From Oxalobacter formigenes (GTDB lineage Bacteria; Pseudomonadota; Gammaproteobacteria; Burkholderiales; Burkholderiaceae_D), in contig JAMPAN010000002.1 in assembly GCA_023667225.1 (NCBI GenBank), forward strand, positions 1-64,000: a stretch of DNA of 64,000 nucleotides. Reading direction: 5' to 3'. Each line of letters opens with the position of its first letter. Positions within the stretch are counted from its first letter, which is position 1. Below are positions 17,336 to 27,253 of this stretch, one piece after another. The position numbers and the translations under genes were made by a program. The notes below the pieces were generated by a model. It had not been told where the DNA came from, did no database searches, and saw only the letters and a list, made by a program, of their open reading frames with translations.

Positions 17336-18765
17336 AGCCGGTCTGGATTGTGGATGATGACGATTCGATACGATGGGTGCTGGAAAAAGCACTGGAGCGG
17401 GAAAATATTTCTTACCGGAGTTTTTCTACGGGGGCGGATGTGCTGCTGGCACTTGAGGAAGGCGAGCCGCAGGCACTGGTTTCGGATATCCGTATGCCGG
17501 GCACTTCGGGGTTTGATCTTCTTGAAAAAGTAAAAGCCCGCTTCCCGGCGCTGCCCATTATTATCATGACGGCTTATTCGGATCTGGAATCGGCAGTTTC
17601 CGCTTTTGAGGGCGGGGCGTTTGAATATCTGACCAAACCTTTTGATGTGAGCGAGGCGGTTGACCTGATTCGCCGGGCAATGAAAGGAAATGAAACGGAG
17701 GATAGGCCTGCGCCGGTTTTATCCGGCTCGCCGGAAATTTTGGGCCGTGCGCCTGCCATGCAGGAAGTTTTCAGAGCGATTGGCCGGCTTGCCCATTCCA
17801 GTGTGACGGTGTTGATTACCGGGGAATCCGGTACTGGCAAAGAGGTGGTAGCGAGGGCTTTGCACAAGCACAGCCTTCGCCGTGACAAGCCTTTTATTGC
17901 ACTGAATATGGCGGCCATTGCACGGGATTTGCTGGAATCCGAGCTTTTCGGCCATGAAAAAGGCGCTTTTACCGGTGCGCAGGGTTTACGGCACGGTCGG
18001 TTTGAGCAGGCGGAAGGCGGCACGCTTTTTCTGGATGAGATTGGCGATATGCCGCTGGATTTGCAGACCCGGCTCCTACGTGTTCTTTCTGACGGGCATT
18101 TTTACCGGGTGGGCGGAAACCAGTCTATCAGGACGGATGTGCGGGTTATTGCTGCCACACACCAGGATCTGGAACAACAGGTAAAGGAGGGCCGCTTCAG
18201 GGAGGATTTGTTTCACCGGCTGAATGTGATTCGCCTGCGGCTGCCGGGGTTATCGGAGCGAAGGGAAGATATACCCGATCTGGTACGCCATTTTCTGGCA
18301 AAAAGTGCTGCCCAGCTTGGCGTAAAGGCCAAGGGACTATCGGCTGAAGCGATGGATTTTTTGATGCAATGCGATTTTCCAGGGCATGTCCGGCAGCTTG
18401 AAAATCTGTGTTACTGGCTGACGGTGATGGCGCCGGGGCAGGTGGTGGAAACCCGGGATTTACCCAAAGATTTGCTTTTGCAGCGTCTGCCGCCTGGCAG
18501 CGCTGCACCTGCCGGGACAGTATGGCAGGCGGCAGGACAGGTTTCGTGGGAAAGTTTGCTGGAAGCAGCGTTGTCAGAGAGGATTGCCAACGGGGAAACC
18601 GGCCTGATGGCGGCTTTTTCCCGGCAGTTTGAGACTATCCTGGTTCGTGCTGCTCTGCGTTATACCGGAGGGCGTCGAAACGAAGCGGCAGGACTTCTTG
18701 GTATTGGCCGCAATACGATTACCCGGAAAATCCGGGAGCTGGGGCTTGGTTCCGGGGAAGGGTAA
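17332..18765 (+). CDS. glnG: Nitrogen-regulation response regulator NtrC
   Basis: This 477-residue sigma-54 activator has three domains. The receiver has phospho-acceptor Asp52 in VSDIRMPG and acid pocket IVDDDDS. The AAA+ domain has Walker A GESGTGKE, sigma-54 contact GAFTGA and Walker B GTLFLDEIGDMP. The C-terminal Fis-type helix-turn-helix is NEAAGLLGIGRNTITRKIREL. It should bind the palindrome at 14630 and activate glnA under nitrogen limitation. The start overlaps glnL by four bases. Confidence 0.96.
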   Translation: MKPVWIVDDDDSIRWVLEKALERENISYRSFSTGADVLLALEEGEPQALVSDIRMPGTSGFDLLEKVKARFPALPIIIMTAYSDLESAVSAFEGGAFEYLTKPFDVSEAVDLIRRAMKGNETEDRPAPVLSGSPEILGRAPAMQEVFRAIGRLAHSSVTVLITGESGTGKEVVARALHKHSLRRDKPFIALNMAAIARDLLESELFGHEKGAFTGAQGLRHGRFEQAEGGTLFLDEIGDMPLDLQTRLLRVLSDGHFYRVGGNQSIRTDVRVIAATHQDLEQQVKEGRFREDLFHRLNVIRLRLPGLSERREDIPDLVRHFLAKSAAQLGVKAKGLSAEAMDFLMQCDFPGHVRQLENLCYWLTVMAPGQVVETRDLPKDLLLQRLPPGSAAPAGTVWQAAGQVSWESLLEAALSERIANGETGLMAAFSRQFETILVRAALRYTGGRRNEAAGLLGIGRNTITRKIRELGLGSGEG

Positions 18766-18786
18766 TTTTGTCAGCTGCCGGATAAA

Positions 18787-18814
18787 TTTGCTGAACAGCA
18801 ATAATTTTTTTCTA
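18787..18814 (+). terminator. Possible terminator after glnG
   Basis: TTGCTG-AA-CAGCAA is followed by TAATTTTTTTC. The stem is short and the loop would have to open to about six bases, so this is only a modest candidate. It overlaps the 3' end of the convergent transferase pseudogene. Confidence 0.4.
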
Positions 18815-20379
18815 TCGGATAATCAAGGGATGCGGTTCGCGATAGAGAGGAAAAAAGAGGGATTTTTCTGGCTGGATATCCGGATTATTCAGGCCGGATA
18901 AATTCATCAGGGCATGGGGAAAATGCTGGGTATTGAATCCCCTGCCCAGATAATGGTTCAGATTTTTGACAAATTCCGGACGGGTTTTCCTGTATTCGGG
19001 AGAAAGCCACAGAATGAAGGGGATTTTAAACATGGCATCGCTGGCAATTTCCGCATTGTGGCAAAAACAGCTGTTTTTATCATTCCCGGCTTCTTCGCCA
19101 TGGTCTGCAAGATAAAGCAGATAGTTTACGCCGTGCGCTTTTTTTAGCGCAGCAATATACTGGCTGATGACATAATCCGTATACCGGATGGAATTATCAT
19201 AGTCGTTCAGCTGCTTTTCATGGGTGCCGGTTCCTCCATGCCAGTATCTGGCGTGATCGGGAAATCTTGTGTGATAGGGTTGGTGTGACCCCTGCAAATG
19301 TAGAAAAATGACTTTTTTTCTGATGGGTCAAGCAAGGCTTCCTGGAGAAAAGGCAAGAGATCCAGATCGTCATAATTTTTTCCGCTTTGCTTTACATCCT
19401 CATAAAACGTGATTTTGTGCGCATTACTGGCAACAAGAGAGATGTAGTTATTGTATTTTCCTGTTTTTTCCTGACCGGAAAACCAGAATGTTTTAAAGCC
19501 TGCCTGGTTGAAATAGTCAATGATGCTGCCTTTTTCAAATAAGGGTGACATATCGGAGAAATCGGCAAATGACAGCAGTTTTTGTGTGGAAGTATGGGTT
19601 TGCGCGTCGGAAGAAACGACATTGCTGAATAGAAACAACTCGTTTTTTATTTTTCCCAGAAAGGGATTGGTATTTCTTTCATAGCCATAAAAATCGAAAT
19701 GTTCTCTTGAGCTGGTTTCACCTAAAACAATAACGAAAGTTTGTTTTTTGTTTTTGAATTGGGAAGAGATAGGGGCAAATGCAGGGACACGCCGCATTTT
19801 TGCTATTTTCATTTTTTCTATTTCATAGAGGTGTTTACGCCTGGCTGCGTAAAGATCATAAAAGGCAATCTGATATTTGCTTGGGACTGGGCTGAATATT
19901 CCTTTATGAATGGCCAGAAGAAAGGCTATCAGGCTGATTTTCATTAACAGGTTGAGATAATGCCGGTTGTTTAAGCGGCGCATAAAGAAAAAAGGCAGGA
20001 AAGCAGCAATAATGAGCAGCAGGAGTACGGCTATATTGATTGGGTTGGCATAGGCAAAAAGAAAACCAAAGGCTTCTGCCGGAGTTGTTGCAAATAATGC
20101 AATCAAACTTCCTTTACCCAGATGGGTATGAAAAGTAAACCAGTTTAAAATGCGGATAGCACAGGGAAGATAAACAACGAAGACGATAAAGAAAGAAAAG
20201 AACCGGATCAGGCGGGGAAAAACCAGCGCAGGCAGCATAAGGGCGGCGGCTGTTATCCATCCCCATAGCCAGGAAAGGGGGAAAGTGGTTGTCCGGTTTT
20301 TTACATAGATATCGAAAAGGAGGGGAAAAAGCAGCCAGGCATACAAAAATAGGGATGCTGCGTTATTCCGGAGAACCAA
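18812..20379 (-). pseudogene. Frameshifted phosphoethanolamine transferase (EptA/CptA type)
   Basis: Two overlapping minus-strand frames together make one sulfatase-superfamily transferase of ~520 residues. The upstream frame (to 19207) has four or five membrane helices and the catalytic FVIVLGETSSREHFDFYGYERNTNP. The downstream frame carries the LQGSHQPYH start, YTDYVISQ and the metal site LYLADHGEE. The switch is needed at A7 (19313-19319), read GAA AAA AAG; a -1 shift there restores the family sequence. This may be an indel, phase variation, or slippage at A-AAA-AAG. The upstream start is also unclear: only TTG 20379 is in frame, while an ATG at 20387 is out of frame. The gene is visibly more A+T-rich than its neighbours, suggesting transfer. 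Confidence 0.82.
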
Positions 20380-20413
20380 ACAGCCATGCTCAAGCCAGCA
20401 TAACCGAGCCGGT

Positions 20414-20437
20414 CTGTTGTGCTGTTGTGCTGTTGTT
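20414..20437 (+). repeat. Three-copy 8-bp tandem repeat
   Basis: The unit CTGTTGTG occurs twice exactly and a third time with one change. It lies 35-58 bases upstream of the phosphoethanolamine transferase start, in an otherwise featureless A+T-rich gap (20380-20619). Such repeats can change copy number by slippage. Confidence 0.6.
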
Positions 20438-20619
20438 GATAATGAAAAGATATCTCAATTTGTCAAGAACCATTTCAATATTTTCATAATTTGTTTCCAA
20501 ATGCTTGATTTTAACCAAACCAGATAATATTAGTGTTTATGCTTCCAGTAAAGTAACATTATATTGCAGGGCTTGTTTTTTGAGAGCAAAGCAGCCAGGT
20601 TGGATGAATCATGAGGTAT

Positions 20620-21468
20620 TCAGAATTTCACTTTGTCAGGATGAAAGCCTGAGCCGCCGAAATACGGCAGGTTGTTGATGGCTTCCATATCTTCCGGGGA
20701 AATAGTGAAATCGAATATATCCGCGTTTTCTTCAATACGCGAAGGGGTAACTGATTTGGGCAGGGGAAGCCTGTTGTTTTGCAGGCACCAGCGAAGGCAA
20801 AGCTGTGCGACAGATTTTTTGTATTTCCCTGCAATGGCGGCAAGAGCGGTACTGGAGAGCATTTTTCCTGTGCCGAGCGGCCCCCATGCCTCGACAAGGA
20901 TGCCATGCTGCCTACAATACCGCACGGTTTCTTCCTGCATTTGCCCAGGATGGTATTCTATCTGGTTGACCATGGGCGGCACTTCTGTTTGCATGAGTGC
21001 CTCAAGGTGGTGTGGCATGAAATTGGAAACGCCGATGGCCCGGATGCGTCCGGCCTTGTACAGTTCTATGAAGGCGCGCCATGTTTCGAGATTGATATTT
21101 TCCCAGTCAGGAAAGCGGGAGGCGGAGGCTGGCCAATGGATAAGGTACAGGTCAAGGTAGTCAAGGCGAAGGTTGGATAATGTTTTTTCAAAGGCGCGAA
21201 AGGTATTTTCATAGCCGCGGCTGTCATTCCAGAGCTTGCTGGTAACGAAAATACGGTTTCGGTTGAGACCAGAAGCTGCGATACCGTGGCCGACGCTGGT
21301 TTCGTTTCCGTAAATGGCAGCGGTGTCAATGTGCCGGTAACCTTTTTCAAGTGCCGTTTTAACTGCCGTAACGGCAGTATTCCCGTCTGGTGTTTGCCAT
21401 GTACCGAATCCCAGGCAGGGAATAGGGCAGCCGTTGCGAAGGTTGAAACAGTCTGCGGGGGTATACAT
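20620..21468 (-). CDS. Aldo/keto reductase
   Basis: This 282-residue NADPH-dependent carbonyl reductase is of the AKR5/DkgA-like group. The tetrad is visible: Asp in YRHIDTAAIYGNE, Tyr in the same segment, Lys in FVTSKLWN and His in DLYLIHWP. Cofactor-binding WGPLGTGK and LPLPKSVTPSRIEENADIFDF (read in parts) follow. It is a free-standing gene. The physiological substrate is not readable from the sequence. Confidence 0.93.
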   Translation of the reverse strand: MYTPADCFNLRNGCPIPCLGFGTWQTPDGNTAVTAVKTALEKGYRHIDTAAIYGNETSVGHGIAASGLNRNRIFVTSKLWNDSRGYENTFRAFEKTLSNLRLDYLDLYLIHWPASASRFPDWENINLETWRAFIELYKAGRIRAIGVSNFMPHHLEALMQTEVPPMVNQIEYHPGQMQEETVRYCRQHGILVEAWGPLGTGKMLSSTALAAIAGKYKKSVAQLCLRWCLQNNRLPLPKSVTPSRIEENADIFDFTISPEDMEAINNLPYFGGSGFHPDKVKF

Positions 21469-21710
21469 GATTTTTTCCTGTTTTTTTTAGAACGTGAAAC
21501 GCCGGATGGGCAGCGTTTTCTGAAAGAAGAGATGAGTGCTTCCCTTATTTTGTCGAACCGTATCAATATGCTGTCATTTGTGCGGAAATAAAAGCGTTTT
21601 GGTGAAAAAATAGCATTAGCTGTGCTTTTTTTCAAATGAAGGGCGCTCAACCTTTGACAGGATGGCTGTATTCGCTTACATTTCATGGCAGTATGTAAAA
21701 AGGGATAGCC

Positions 21711-22301
21711 ATGATACGGAAAAAGCGGCCGTTTACCCGTTTTCTTGTTATTGTTTCCTGCCTGGCAGCTTGCCTTGCGGGATGGACTTCTTCTGCCTTT
21801 GGCGGAGAGGAAGGGGAGACCGTTTCGTATGATTCTTCACGGCGGGCAGCTGAGCTTGCCATGCATGCCATGAGCGTAGTCGATGCACAATACCGCTATG
21901 GCGGCAATTCTCCCCAGACCGGTATTGATTGCAGCGGGCTGGTGCGCTACGTTTACAAGAATGCCTGGGGAACGGAGCTGCCCAGAACGGCGGCAGCTAT
22001 CAGCGAGGCCAGCAAGAGTATTGGTTTGGATGAGCTTCGGCCTGGCGACCTGGTTTTTTACAATACGCAAAAACGCCAGTTTTCCCATGTTGGCATTTAT
22101 CTGGGCGACAGAAAGTTTGTTCATGCGCCTTCAAAAGGCAAGCAGGTGCGTGTTGACAATATGGACAGCAAATATTGGCAGGTTCGGTTTAACGGCGCAC
22201 GCAGGGTGGTTGATCCTGAAAAGGAACGGCTGGAGGTTGAGGAAATTATCCAGACTTTCCGTAATGATGCCAAACCGAAAACACTGGTTCGCAGCCGTTG
22301 A
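21711..22301 (+). CDS. Exported NlpC/P60 peptidoglycan endopeptidase
   Basis: This 196-residue protein has a signal peptide: a basic start MIRKKRPF, a hydrophobic stretch and an A-F-G-type cleavage region near residue 30. An NlpC/P60 domain follows with catalytic Cys in GIDCSGLVRYVY, His in FSHVGIYLGD and a third polar residue in FVHAPSKG. It should cleave stem-peptide bonds in the periplasm. The C-terminal 30 residues are charged and unassigned. It converges on the FAD oxidoreductase with no gap. Confidence 0.9.
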   Translation: MIRKKRPFTRFLVIVSCLAACLAGWTSSAFGGEEGETVSYDSSRRAAELAMHAMSVVDAQYRYGGNSPQTGIDCSGLVRYVYKNAWGTELPRTAAAISEASKSIGLDELRPGDLVFYNTQKRQFSHVGIYLGDRKFVHAPSKGKQVRVDNMDSKYWQVRFNGARRVVDPEKERLEVEEIIQTFRNDAKPKTLVRSR

Positions 22302-23918
22302 TTATTTTTCTTTTTCCTTTGCGTTGATGGATAGTGCCACGGCTTCCGCAGCCAGGATGCCATCCACAGCGGAAGAGAGGATGCCGCCTGCATACCCTGC
22401 CCCTTCTCCGGCAGGGTAAAGCCCTTTCAGATTGGCGCTTTCCAGGCTGTCCGGGTTTCGCCATATCCGGACGGGTGATGAGGTGCGGGTTTCTACGCCG
22501 GTCAGGACGGCATCGTGCATGGCAAAGCCGGGAATTTTTCGGTCAAAAGCAGGCAGGGCCTCGTAAAGTGCTTCTGTTGCATAGCCTGGCAGGAGGTTGT
22601 TCAGGCCGCAGGGCTGTACGCCGGGCTGGTAGGAAGGGATAACGTTACCGAGTTGTGACGATGGTTTTTTTGCAAGAAAATCTCCTACCAGCTGGCAGGG
22701 GGCATTATAGTTGCCGCCGCCCAGTTCAAATGCTTTTTCTTCCAGCTGCCGCTGCAAATGGATGCCGGCCAGGGGATGCCCCGGGAAATCATCAGGGGAA
22801 ATGCCGACAACAATGGCTGCATTGGCATTGCGCTCATTGCGGGAATACTGGCTCATGCCGTTGGTGACCAGCCTTCCGGGTTCGGAGGCGGCCGCAACAA
22901 CTGTTCCGCCGGGGCACATGCAAAAGCTGTAAACGGACCGCCCATTTTTGCAGTGGTGAACCAGTTTGTAGTCGGCAGCGCCCAAAAGCGGATGACCGGC
23001 AAGGGAGCCCAGGCGGCACTGGTCAATGAGGGATTGCGGATGCTCGATTCTGAAGCCGATGGAAAAGGGCTTGGGCGAGATGCCGATACCGCGTTTATGC
23101 AGCATCTGGAAAGTATCACGGGCGCTGTGGCCGATTGCCAGGATGATGTGGCAGCTTTCAATTAAGGTTTCATCGGAAGTGATGACGCCGCGTATGCGCC
23201 CGTTTTCGATAAGCAGGTCATCTGCCCGGCAGCCAAAGCGGAATTCGCCGCCCAGTTCTTCGATGGTGTGGTGGATGTTTTCGATGATCTTGACCAGGCG
23301 GAAAGTGCCGACATGCGGTTTGGCCGCATACAGGATTTCTTCAGGTGCACCTGCTTTGACCAGTTCGGCCAGTACTTTGCGGCCATAGTGGTTGGGGTCC
23401 CTTATCTGGGTGTGCAGTTTTCCATCCGAGAAGGTGCCTGCGCCGCCTTCGCCAAACTGGACGTTGGATTCCGGATCCAGCTGGCGGGTGCGCCAGAAAC
23501 GGAAGGTATCGCGGGTTCTTTCCCGGATAGGTTTGCCGCGTTCCAAAATGAGAGGGGCAAAGCCGCTTTGTGCCAAAATGAGGGCGGCGAAAAGGCCGCA
23601 TGGGCCGCATCCGATAATGACAGGACGCGAGGCAGGCGGTTTGCCGCGCCGGGTGACAAAGTGATAGCGCATATCCGGCGCGGGCTGTACCTGCCTATTG
23701 CTGCCAAGGCGTGCCAGGATGGCCGCTTCGTTTTCTACTTCGGCATCAATGGTATAAATGAATACTACGGCGTGTTTTTTCCGGGCATCGTGATTGCGGC
23801 GAAAAATGGTATAGGTTTTCAGTGCGCTGTCCGAAATGCCGAGCCGTTGGGTAATGGCCGCACGCAGGGCATTTTCGGTGTGCTCCAGGGGAAGACGGAT
23901 TTCTGTCAGTCGCAACAT
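22302..23918 (-). CDS. FAD-dependent oxidoreductase (COG2509 type)
   Basis: This 538-residue protein has an N-terminal ~95-residue domain, then an FAD Rossmann motif PVIIGCGPCGLFAALILAQSG near residue 98, and NVQFGEGGAGTFSDGKL, the family signature. The C-terminal FAD motif GLYPAGEGAGYAGGILSSAVDG is intact. The family is widespread, cytosolic and without a firmly known substrate. It stands alone on the minus strand. Confidence 0.88.
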   Translation of the reverse strand: MLRLTEIRLPLEHTENALRAAITQRLGISDSALKTYTIFRRNHDARKKHAVVFIYTIDAEVENEAAILARLGSNRQVQPAPDMRYHFVTRRGKPPASRPVIIGCGPCGLFAALILAQSGFAPLILERGKPIRERTRDTFRFWRTRQLDPESNVQFGEGGAGTFSDGKLHTQIRDPNHYGRKVLAELVKAGAPEEILYAAKPHVGTFRLVKIIENIHHTIEELGGEFRFGCRADDLLIENGRIRGVITSDETLIESCHIILAIGHSARDTFQMLHKRGIGISPKPFSIGFRIEHPQSLIDQCRLGSLAGHPLLGAADYKLVHHCKNGRSVYSFCMCPGGTVVAAASEPGRLVTNGMSQYSRNERNANAAIVVGISPDDFPGHPLAGIHLQRQLEEKAFELGGGNYNAPCQLVGDFLAKKPSSQLGNVIPSYQPGVQPCGLNNLLPGYATEALYEALPAFDRKIPGFAMHDAVLTGVETRTSSPVRIWRNPDSLESANLKGLYPAGEGAGYAGGILSSAVDGILAAEAVALSINAKEKEK

Positions 23919-24111
23919 AGAGAAAACAACGCTGTGCCAACAGGAATTGGCGCAGCAGAAAGCAGGATGATAGGAATCTTTTATGATGGCATATTCCTTT
24001 TGTTTTGTCTGCTGCTGGCCGGCGGCTTTCGGATAAAGGAGGGGGAAAGGTTGTCAATATGTTGTGCGCCAGTTTAAGATGCAACGAATTCATGTACCTT
24101 GTGCACTTACC

Positions 24112-24918
24112 ATGATTGCAAATGTTTTCAGTATAGCCGGGACAGATCCAACGGGCGGTGCCGGTATTCAGGCCGATCTCAAGACTTTTTCCGCTATGGG
24201 TACTTACGGTATGGCAGCTATTACGGCGGTGGTTGCCCAGAACACATCCGGGGTGCGTTCGTTCAAGCCGATGGATCCGTGTTTTGTGGCAGACCAGATT
24301 GACGCGGTGTTTGATGATGTCAGGGTGGATGTGGTCAAGATTGGCATGGTGGCAACAGCGGAGATTGCCCAGGCTATTGCCGGGCGGCTTTCCCGCCATA
24401 AACCGGCCTGTGTTGTGCTGGATCCTGTGATGGTGGCAAAAAGCGGGGATTTGCTGCTGGAGCCGGATGCGGTTGCCGCTATTCGGGATAGCCTGGTGCC
24501 GCTGGCAACGGTGATAACACCGAATTTGCCGGAAGCCGGGGTATTGCTTGGCAGGGAAAAGCCGCTTTCGCAGGCGGCCATGCGGGAGATGCTGCCGGAT
24601 TTGCTGGCTTTGGGGGCACAGTGGGTACTGTTGAAAGGCGGGCATCTTCCCGGTAAGGTGATTCTGGATATTCTGCATGGAAAGAATGAAACGGCAGAGA
24701 TGACGGGGCCGAGGGTTGATACAACAAGTCTTCACGGGACGGGCTGCACGCTTTCTGCTGCGCTTGCCGCCTTGCTGACCCGCTTTGATATGCCAGAGAG
24801 CGCCCGGCGCGCCCGCGCCTACCTGAATGAGGTGCTTGTTCATGCCGGGGAGCTGACTGTGGGAAGAGGGAAAGGGCCGGTTCACCATTTTCATGCCTTG
24901 TGGCGAAATGGCAGCTAG
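24112..24918 (+). CDS. thiD: Hydroxymethylpyrimidine/phosphomethylpyrimidine kinase
   Basis: This 268-residue ribokinase-fold enzyme phosphorylates HMP twice for thiamine synthesis. It starts with NVFSIAGTDPTGGAGIQADLK (read in parts), has the substrate segment KIGMVATAEIAQ and the anion-hole/catalytic SLHGTGCTLSAALAALL. ATG 24112 is used since the family sequence begins there; an upstream in-frame ATG at 24064 would add 16 unrelated residues. No other thi genes and no TPP riboswitch are seen nearby. Confidence 0.94.
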   Translation: MIANVFSIAGTDPTGGAGIQADLKTFSAMGTYGMAAITAVVAQNTSGVRSFKPMDPCFVADQIDAVFDDVRVDVVKIGMVATAEIAQAIAGRLSRHKPACVVLDPVMVAKSGDLLLEPDAVAAIRDSLVPLATVITPNLPEAGVLLGREKPLSQAAMREMLPDLLALGAQWVLLKGGHLPGKVILDILHGKNETAEMTGPRVDTTSLHGTGCTLSAALAALLTRFDMPESARRARAYLNEVLVHAGELTVGRGKGPVHHFHALWRNGS

Positions 24919-24994
24919 GCCGGTTCTTGGGGAAAGTGTTTTACCGGGCTGGCTGGGTACCTGTATGGGAAGATAAAAAGCAGGAGAGAGGCTC

Positions 24995-25020
24995 TGCAAC
25001 AGCCAAACCAGGCTGTTGCA
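24995..25020. terminator. Hairpin between thiD and the NlpE-like gene
   Basis: A perfect 10-bp inverted repeat (TGCAACAGCC/GGCTGTTGCA) has a 6-base loop between two convergent genes. Neither strand has a T run directly after it; on the minus strand TTTTT follows about 15 bases on. It is probably a shared transcript-end structure. Confidence 0.45.
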
Positions 25021-25034
25021 GGCAGCAGAAGGGA

Positions 25035-25541
25035 TTAGTCAGCCAGTTTGAGCGTGTAGTTCAGGTCGGATTCCACTTTTTTCATGTCGCGATCCAGCAG
25101 ATGCAGCGTTGCCGGGTCGTTGCTGTACACAGCGTAGTAAAGCGTGTCGCCTGCCGGTTGTTCAGGCGTGAAAATATAGACGGTGGCGTTGTTGTCGTCG
25201 CCAATGCCCCGCTGTACGGTGTATTTCCCGGTGGTGACAAAGACATTGTCCGGTTCTTTACCCATATAGGTTTCGGTAACCTCAAAGAGGTTGGCTGTGG
25301 GGTCATCTGCTTTGGCGCGGATTTTTACGCGGGTTTTGATGCCGGAGCAGTCTGCGCAGGGCAAAACGCCCTCATAGGTTTTAACGATGTTGACGGTTTC
25401 CGTTGCGGCAGGCGCTGCCGTTGTGGTTTGTGCGGCAGAGGCGGTTTCCTGTTCTGCCGGTTTTGGGGAAGCGGTTTCTTTTTTATGGCAGCCTACGAGA
25501 AAAAGGCCGAGGACAGCCAGGGCAACAAGCAGTTTTTTCAT
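25035..25541 (-). CDS. NlpE-like outer-membrane lipoprotein
   Basis: This 168-residue protein has a lipoprotein signal with lipobox LVGC (Cys18). An Ala/Thr/Pro-rich linker follows to residue ~50, then an NlpE N-terminal domain with its signature YEGVLPCADCSGIKTRV (CxxC). In enterobacteria NlpE senses surface or lipoprotein stress and signals to Cpx, and was first tied to copper tolerance. The OB-fold C domain of E. coli NlpE is absent, so this is the short form. Signalling here is unproven. Confidence 0.85.
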   Translation of the reverse strand: MKKLLVALAVLGLFLVGCHKKETASPKPAEQETASAAQTTTAAPAATETVNIVKTYEGVLPCADCSGIKTRVKIRAKADDPTANLFEVTETYMGKEPDNVFVTTGKYTVQRGIGDDNNATVYIFTPEQPAGDTLYYAVYSNDPATLHLLDRDMKKVESDLNYTLKLAD

Positions 25542-25571
25542 ATCGTTTCCTTTCCAAGAGAAATTGCGCTC

Positions 25572-25618
25572 AATCAGCGGGTGATACGATCCACTGGGAG
25601 GCGTATCATCCGCTGATT
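25572..25618. repeat. Long inverted repeat between lysS and the NlpE-like gene
   Basis: The arms AATCAGCGGGTGATACG and CGTATCATCCGCTGATT are 17 bases each, pair throughout with one G-T position, and enclose a 13-base loop. No T run follows on either strand, so it is not a normal terminator. It lies just beyond the 3' end of lysS, where it could protect the mRNA end or be a palindromic element. Confidence 0.7.
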
Positions 25619-25667
25619 ATCGAATTTACCGGGGATCAGGGTTTTGATATAAGTTTGCCTGAATGCA

Positions 25668-27218
25668 TTATTCTTCCCTGCGCATGTGCGGAAAGAGGAT
25701 AACATCGCGGATATTGGGTGAATCGGTGATCAGCATGACAAGGCGGTCGATGCCGATACCGCATCCGCCGGCCGGGGGCATACCGTATTCCAGTGCGCGG
25801 ACAAAATCGGCATCGTAGTACATGGCTTCTTCATCGCCGGCATTTTTGGCTTCAACCTGCGCCATGAAGCGTGCCGACTGATCTTCCGCATCGTTTAATT
25901 CAGAAAAGCCGTTGGCAATTTCCCGGCCCGCAATGAAAAGTTCGAAGCGTTCGGTGATGCCTGGCCGGGTATCCGAGGCACGGGCAAGGGGGGAAACTTC
26001 TACAGGATAATCAATAATATAGCAGGGATCCCATAGTTTGGATTCGGCTGTTTCTTCGAACAGAGCCAGTTGCAGCGCGCCGGTGCCGGCCGAGGCCAGC
26101 GGTTTGACGCCGAATTTTTCCAGTTCTCCGCGAAGGAAAACGGCGTCTTCAAGCTGCTCTTTGGTATATTGCGGTGCATGTTTGTTGATTGCCTCAATAA
26201 TGGTCAGCCGTTCAAATGGTTTGGAGAAATCAATGTCGCGGCCCTGGTAGGGCAGCACAGCGGTTCCCCGCGCATGGAGGACGGCATGGCGGATGATGCC
26301 TTCGGTAAAGTTCATCAGCCATTGGTAATCCACATAGGCGGCATAATACTCCATCATGGTGAATTCGGGATTGTGACGGGGCGATACACCTTCGTTGCGG
26401 AAATTGCGGTTGATTTCAAAAACCCGCTCAAACCCGCCTACCAGGAGCCGTTTCAGGTAAAGCTCAGGTGCAATGCGCATGAACATTTGCATATCCAGCG
26501 CGTTGTGGTGGGTGATGAACGGCTTGGCGGCGGCGCCGCCGGGAATGGGATGCAGCATGGGGGTTTCTACTTCCAGGAAGCCTTGTTCTTCCATGAAATG
26601 CCGGATGGATGAAATGGCGGCAGTCCTTGCCCTGAAGGTTTGCCGGGTGGCTGCATTCATGATGAGATCAACGTAACGCCTCCGGTATTTGATTTCCTGG
26701 TCAACAAGCCCGTGAAATTTGTCCGGAAGGGGGCGCAGCGATTTGGTCAGCAGGCGGAGCTGGCTGACGCGTATGGAGAGTTCGCCAGTGCGGGTTTTGA
26801 AAAGGACGCCGGTTGCGCCAAGAATATCGCCGATATCGTAGCGTTTGAATGCTTCGTGCGCTTCGTGGCCGGTTGCGCTGTCTGTGATGAAAAGCTGGAT
26901 ACGGCCTTCGGAAAGGGGGCCGGAGGCATCCATCAGGGTGGCGAAGGAGGCTTTACCCATGACGCGCTTTAGCATCATGCGGCCGGCTACGCTGACTTCA
27001 ATGGCAGCGCTCTCAAGCGCTTCTGCTTCGTGGTTGCCGTAGATTTCATGCAGGTCTGCCGCCTTATGGGCAGGGCGAAAATCATTCGGGAAGGCAACGC
27101 CTTGTTCCCGGATGGCGGCCAGTTTGGCCCGGCGTTCTGCCATAACGGCATTTTCATCGGTTTGCTGGGTATTATCCCGGGGCGCTTCTTTCCCGGCCGG
27201 TTTGTTTTGCTGTGTCAT
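25668..27218 (-). CDS. lysS: Lysyl-tRNA synthetase, class II
   Basis: This 516-residue protein has an N-terminal OB-fold anticodon-binding domain (residues ~60-165), then the class II core. Motif 2 is in [25 protein letters not shown] (read in parts). Motif 3 is [18 protein letters not shown] near the C-terminus. It is full length. It follows prfB in the same direction with a 35-base gap, the common prfB-lysS order. Confidence 0.97.
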   Translation of the reverse strand: MTQQNKPAGKEAPRDNTQQTDENAVMAERRAKLAAIREQGVAFPNDFRPAHKAADLHEIYGNHEAEALESAAIEVSVAGRMMLKRVMGKASFATLMDASGPLSEGRIQLFITDSATGHEAHEAFKRYDIGDILGATGVLFKTRTGELSIRVSQLRLLTKSLRPLPDKFHGLVDQEIKYRRRYVDLIMNAATRQTFRARTAAISSIRHFMEEQGFLEVETPMLHPIPGGAAAKPFITHHNALDMQMFMRIAPELYLKRLLVGGFERVFEINRNFRNEGVSPRHNPEFTMMEYYAAYVDYQWLMNFTEGIIRHAVLHARGTAVLPYQGRDIDFSKPFERLTIIEAINKHAPQYTKEQLEDAVFLRGELEKFGVKPLASAGTGALQLALFEETAESKLWDPCYIIDYPVEVSPLARASDTRPGITERFELFIAGREIANGFSELNDAEDQSARFMAQVEAKNAGDEEAMYYDADFVRALEYGMPPAGGCGIGIDRLVMLITDSPNIRDVILFPHMRREE

Positions 27219-27253
27219 GATTACGGTATATTTTGAAGATGGGATGAAAGGGG

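Noticed and set aside
23919..24111. Possible TPP riboswitch before thiD
   Set aside because: No conserved CTGAGA or ACCTGATCTGG-type elements are present.
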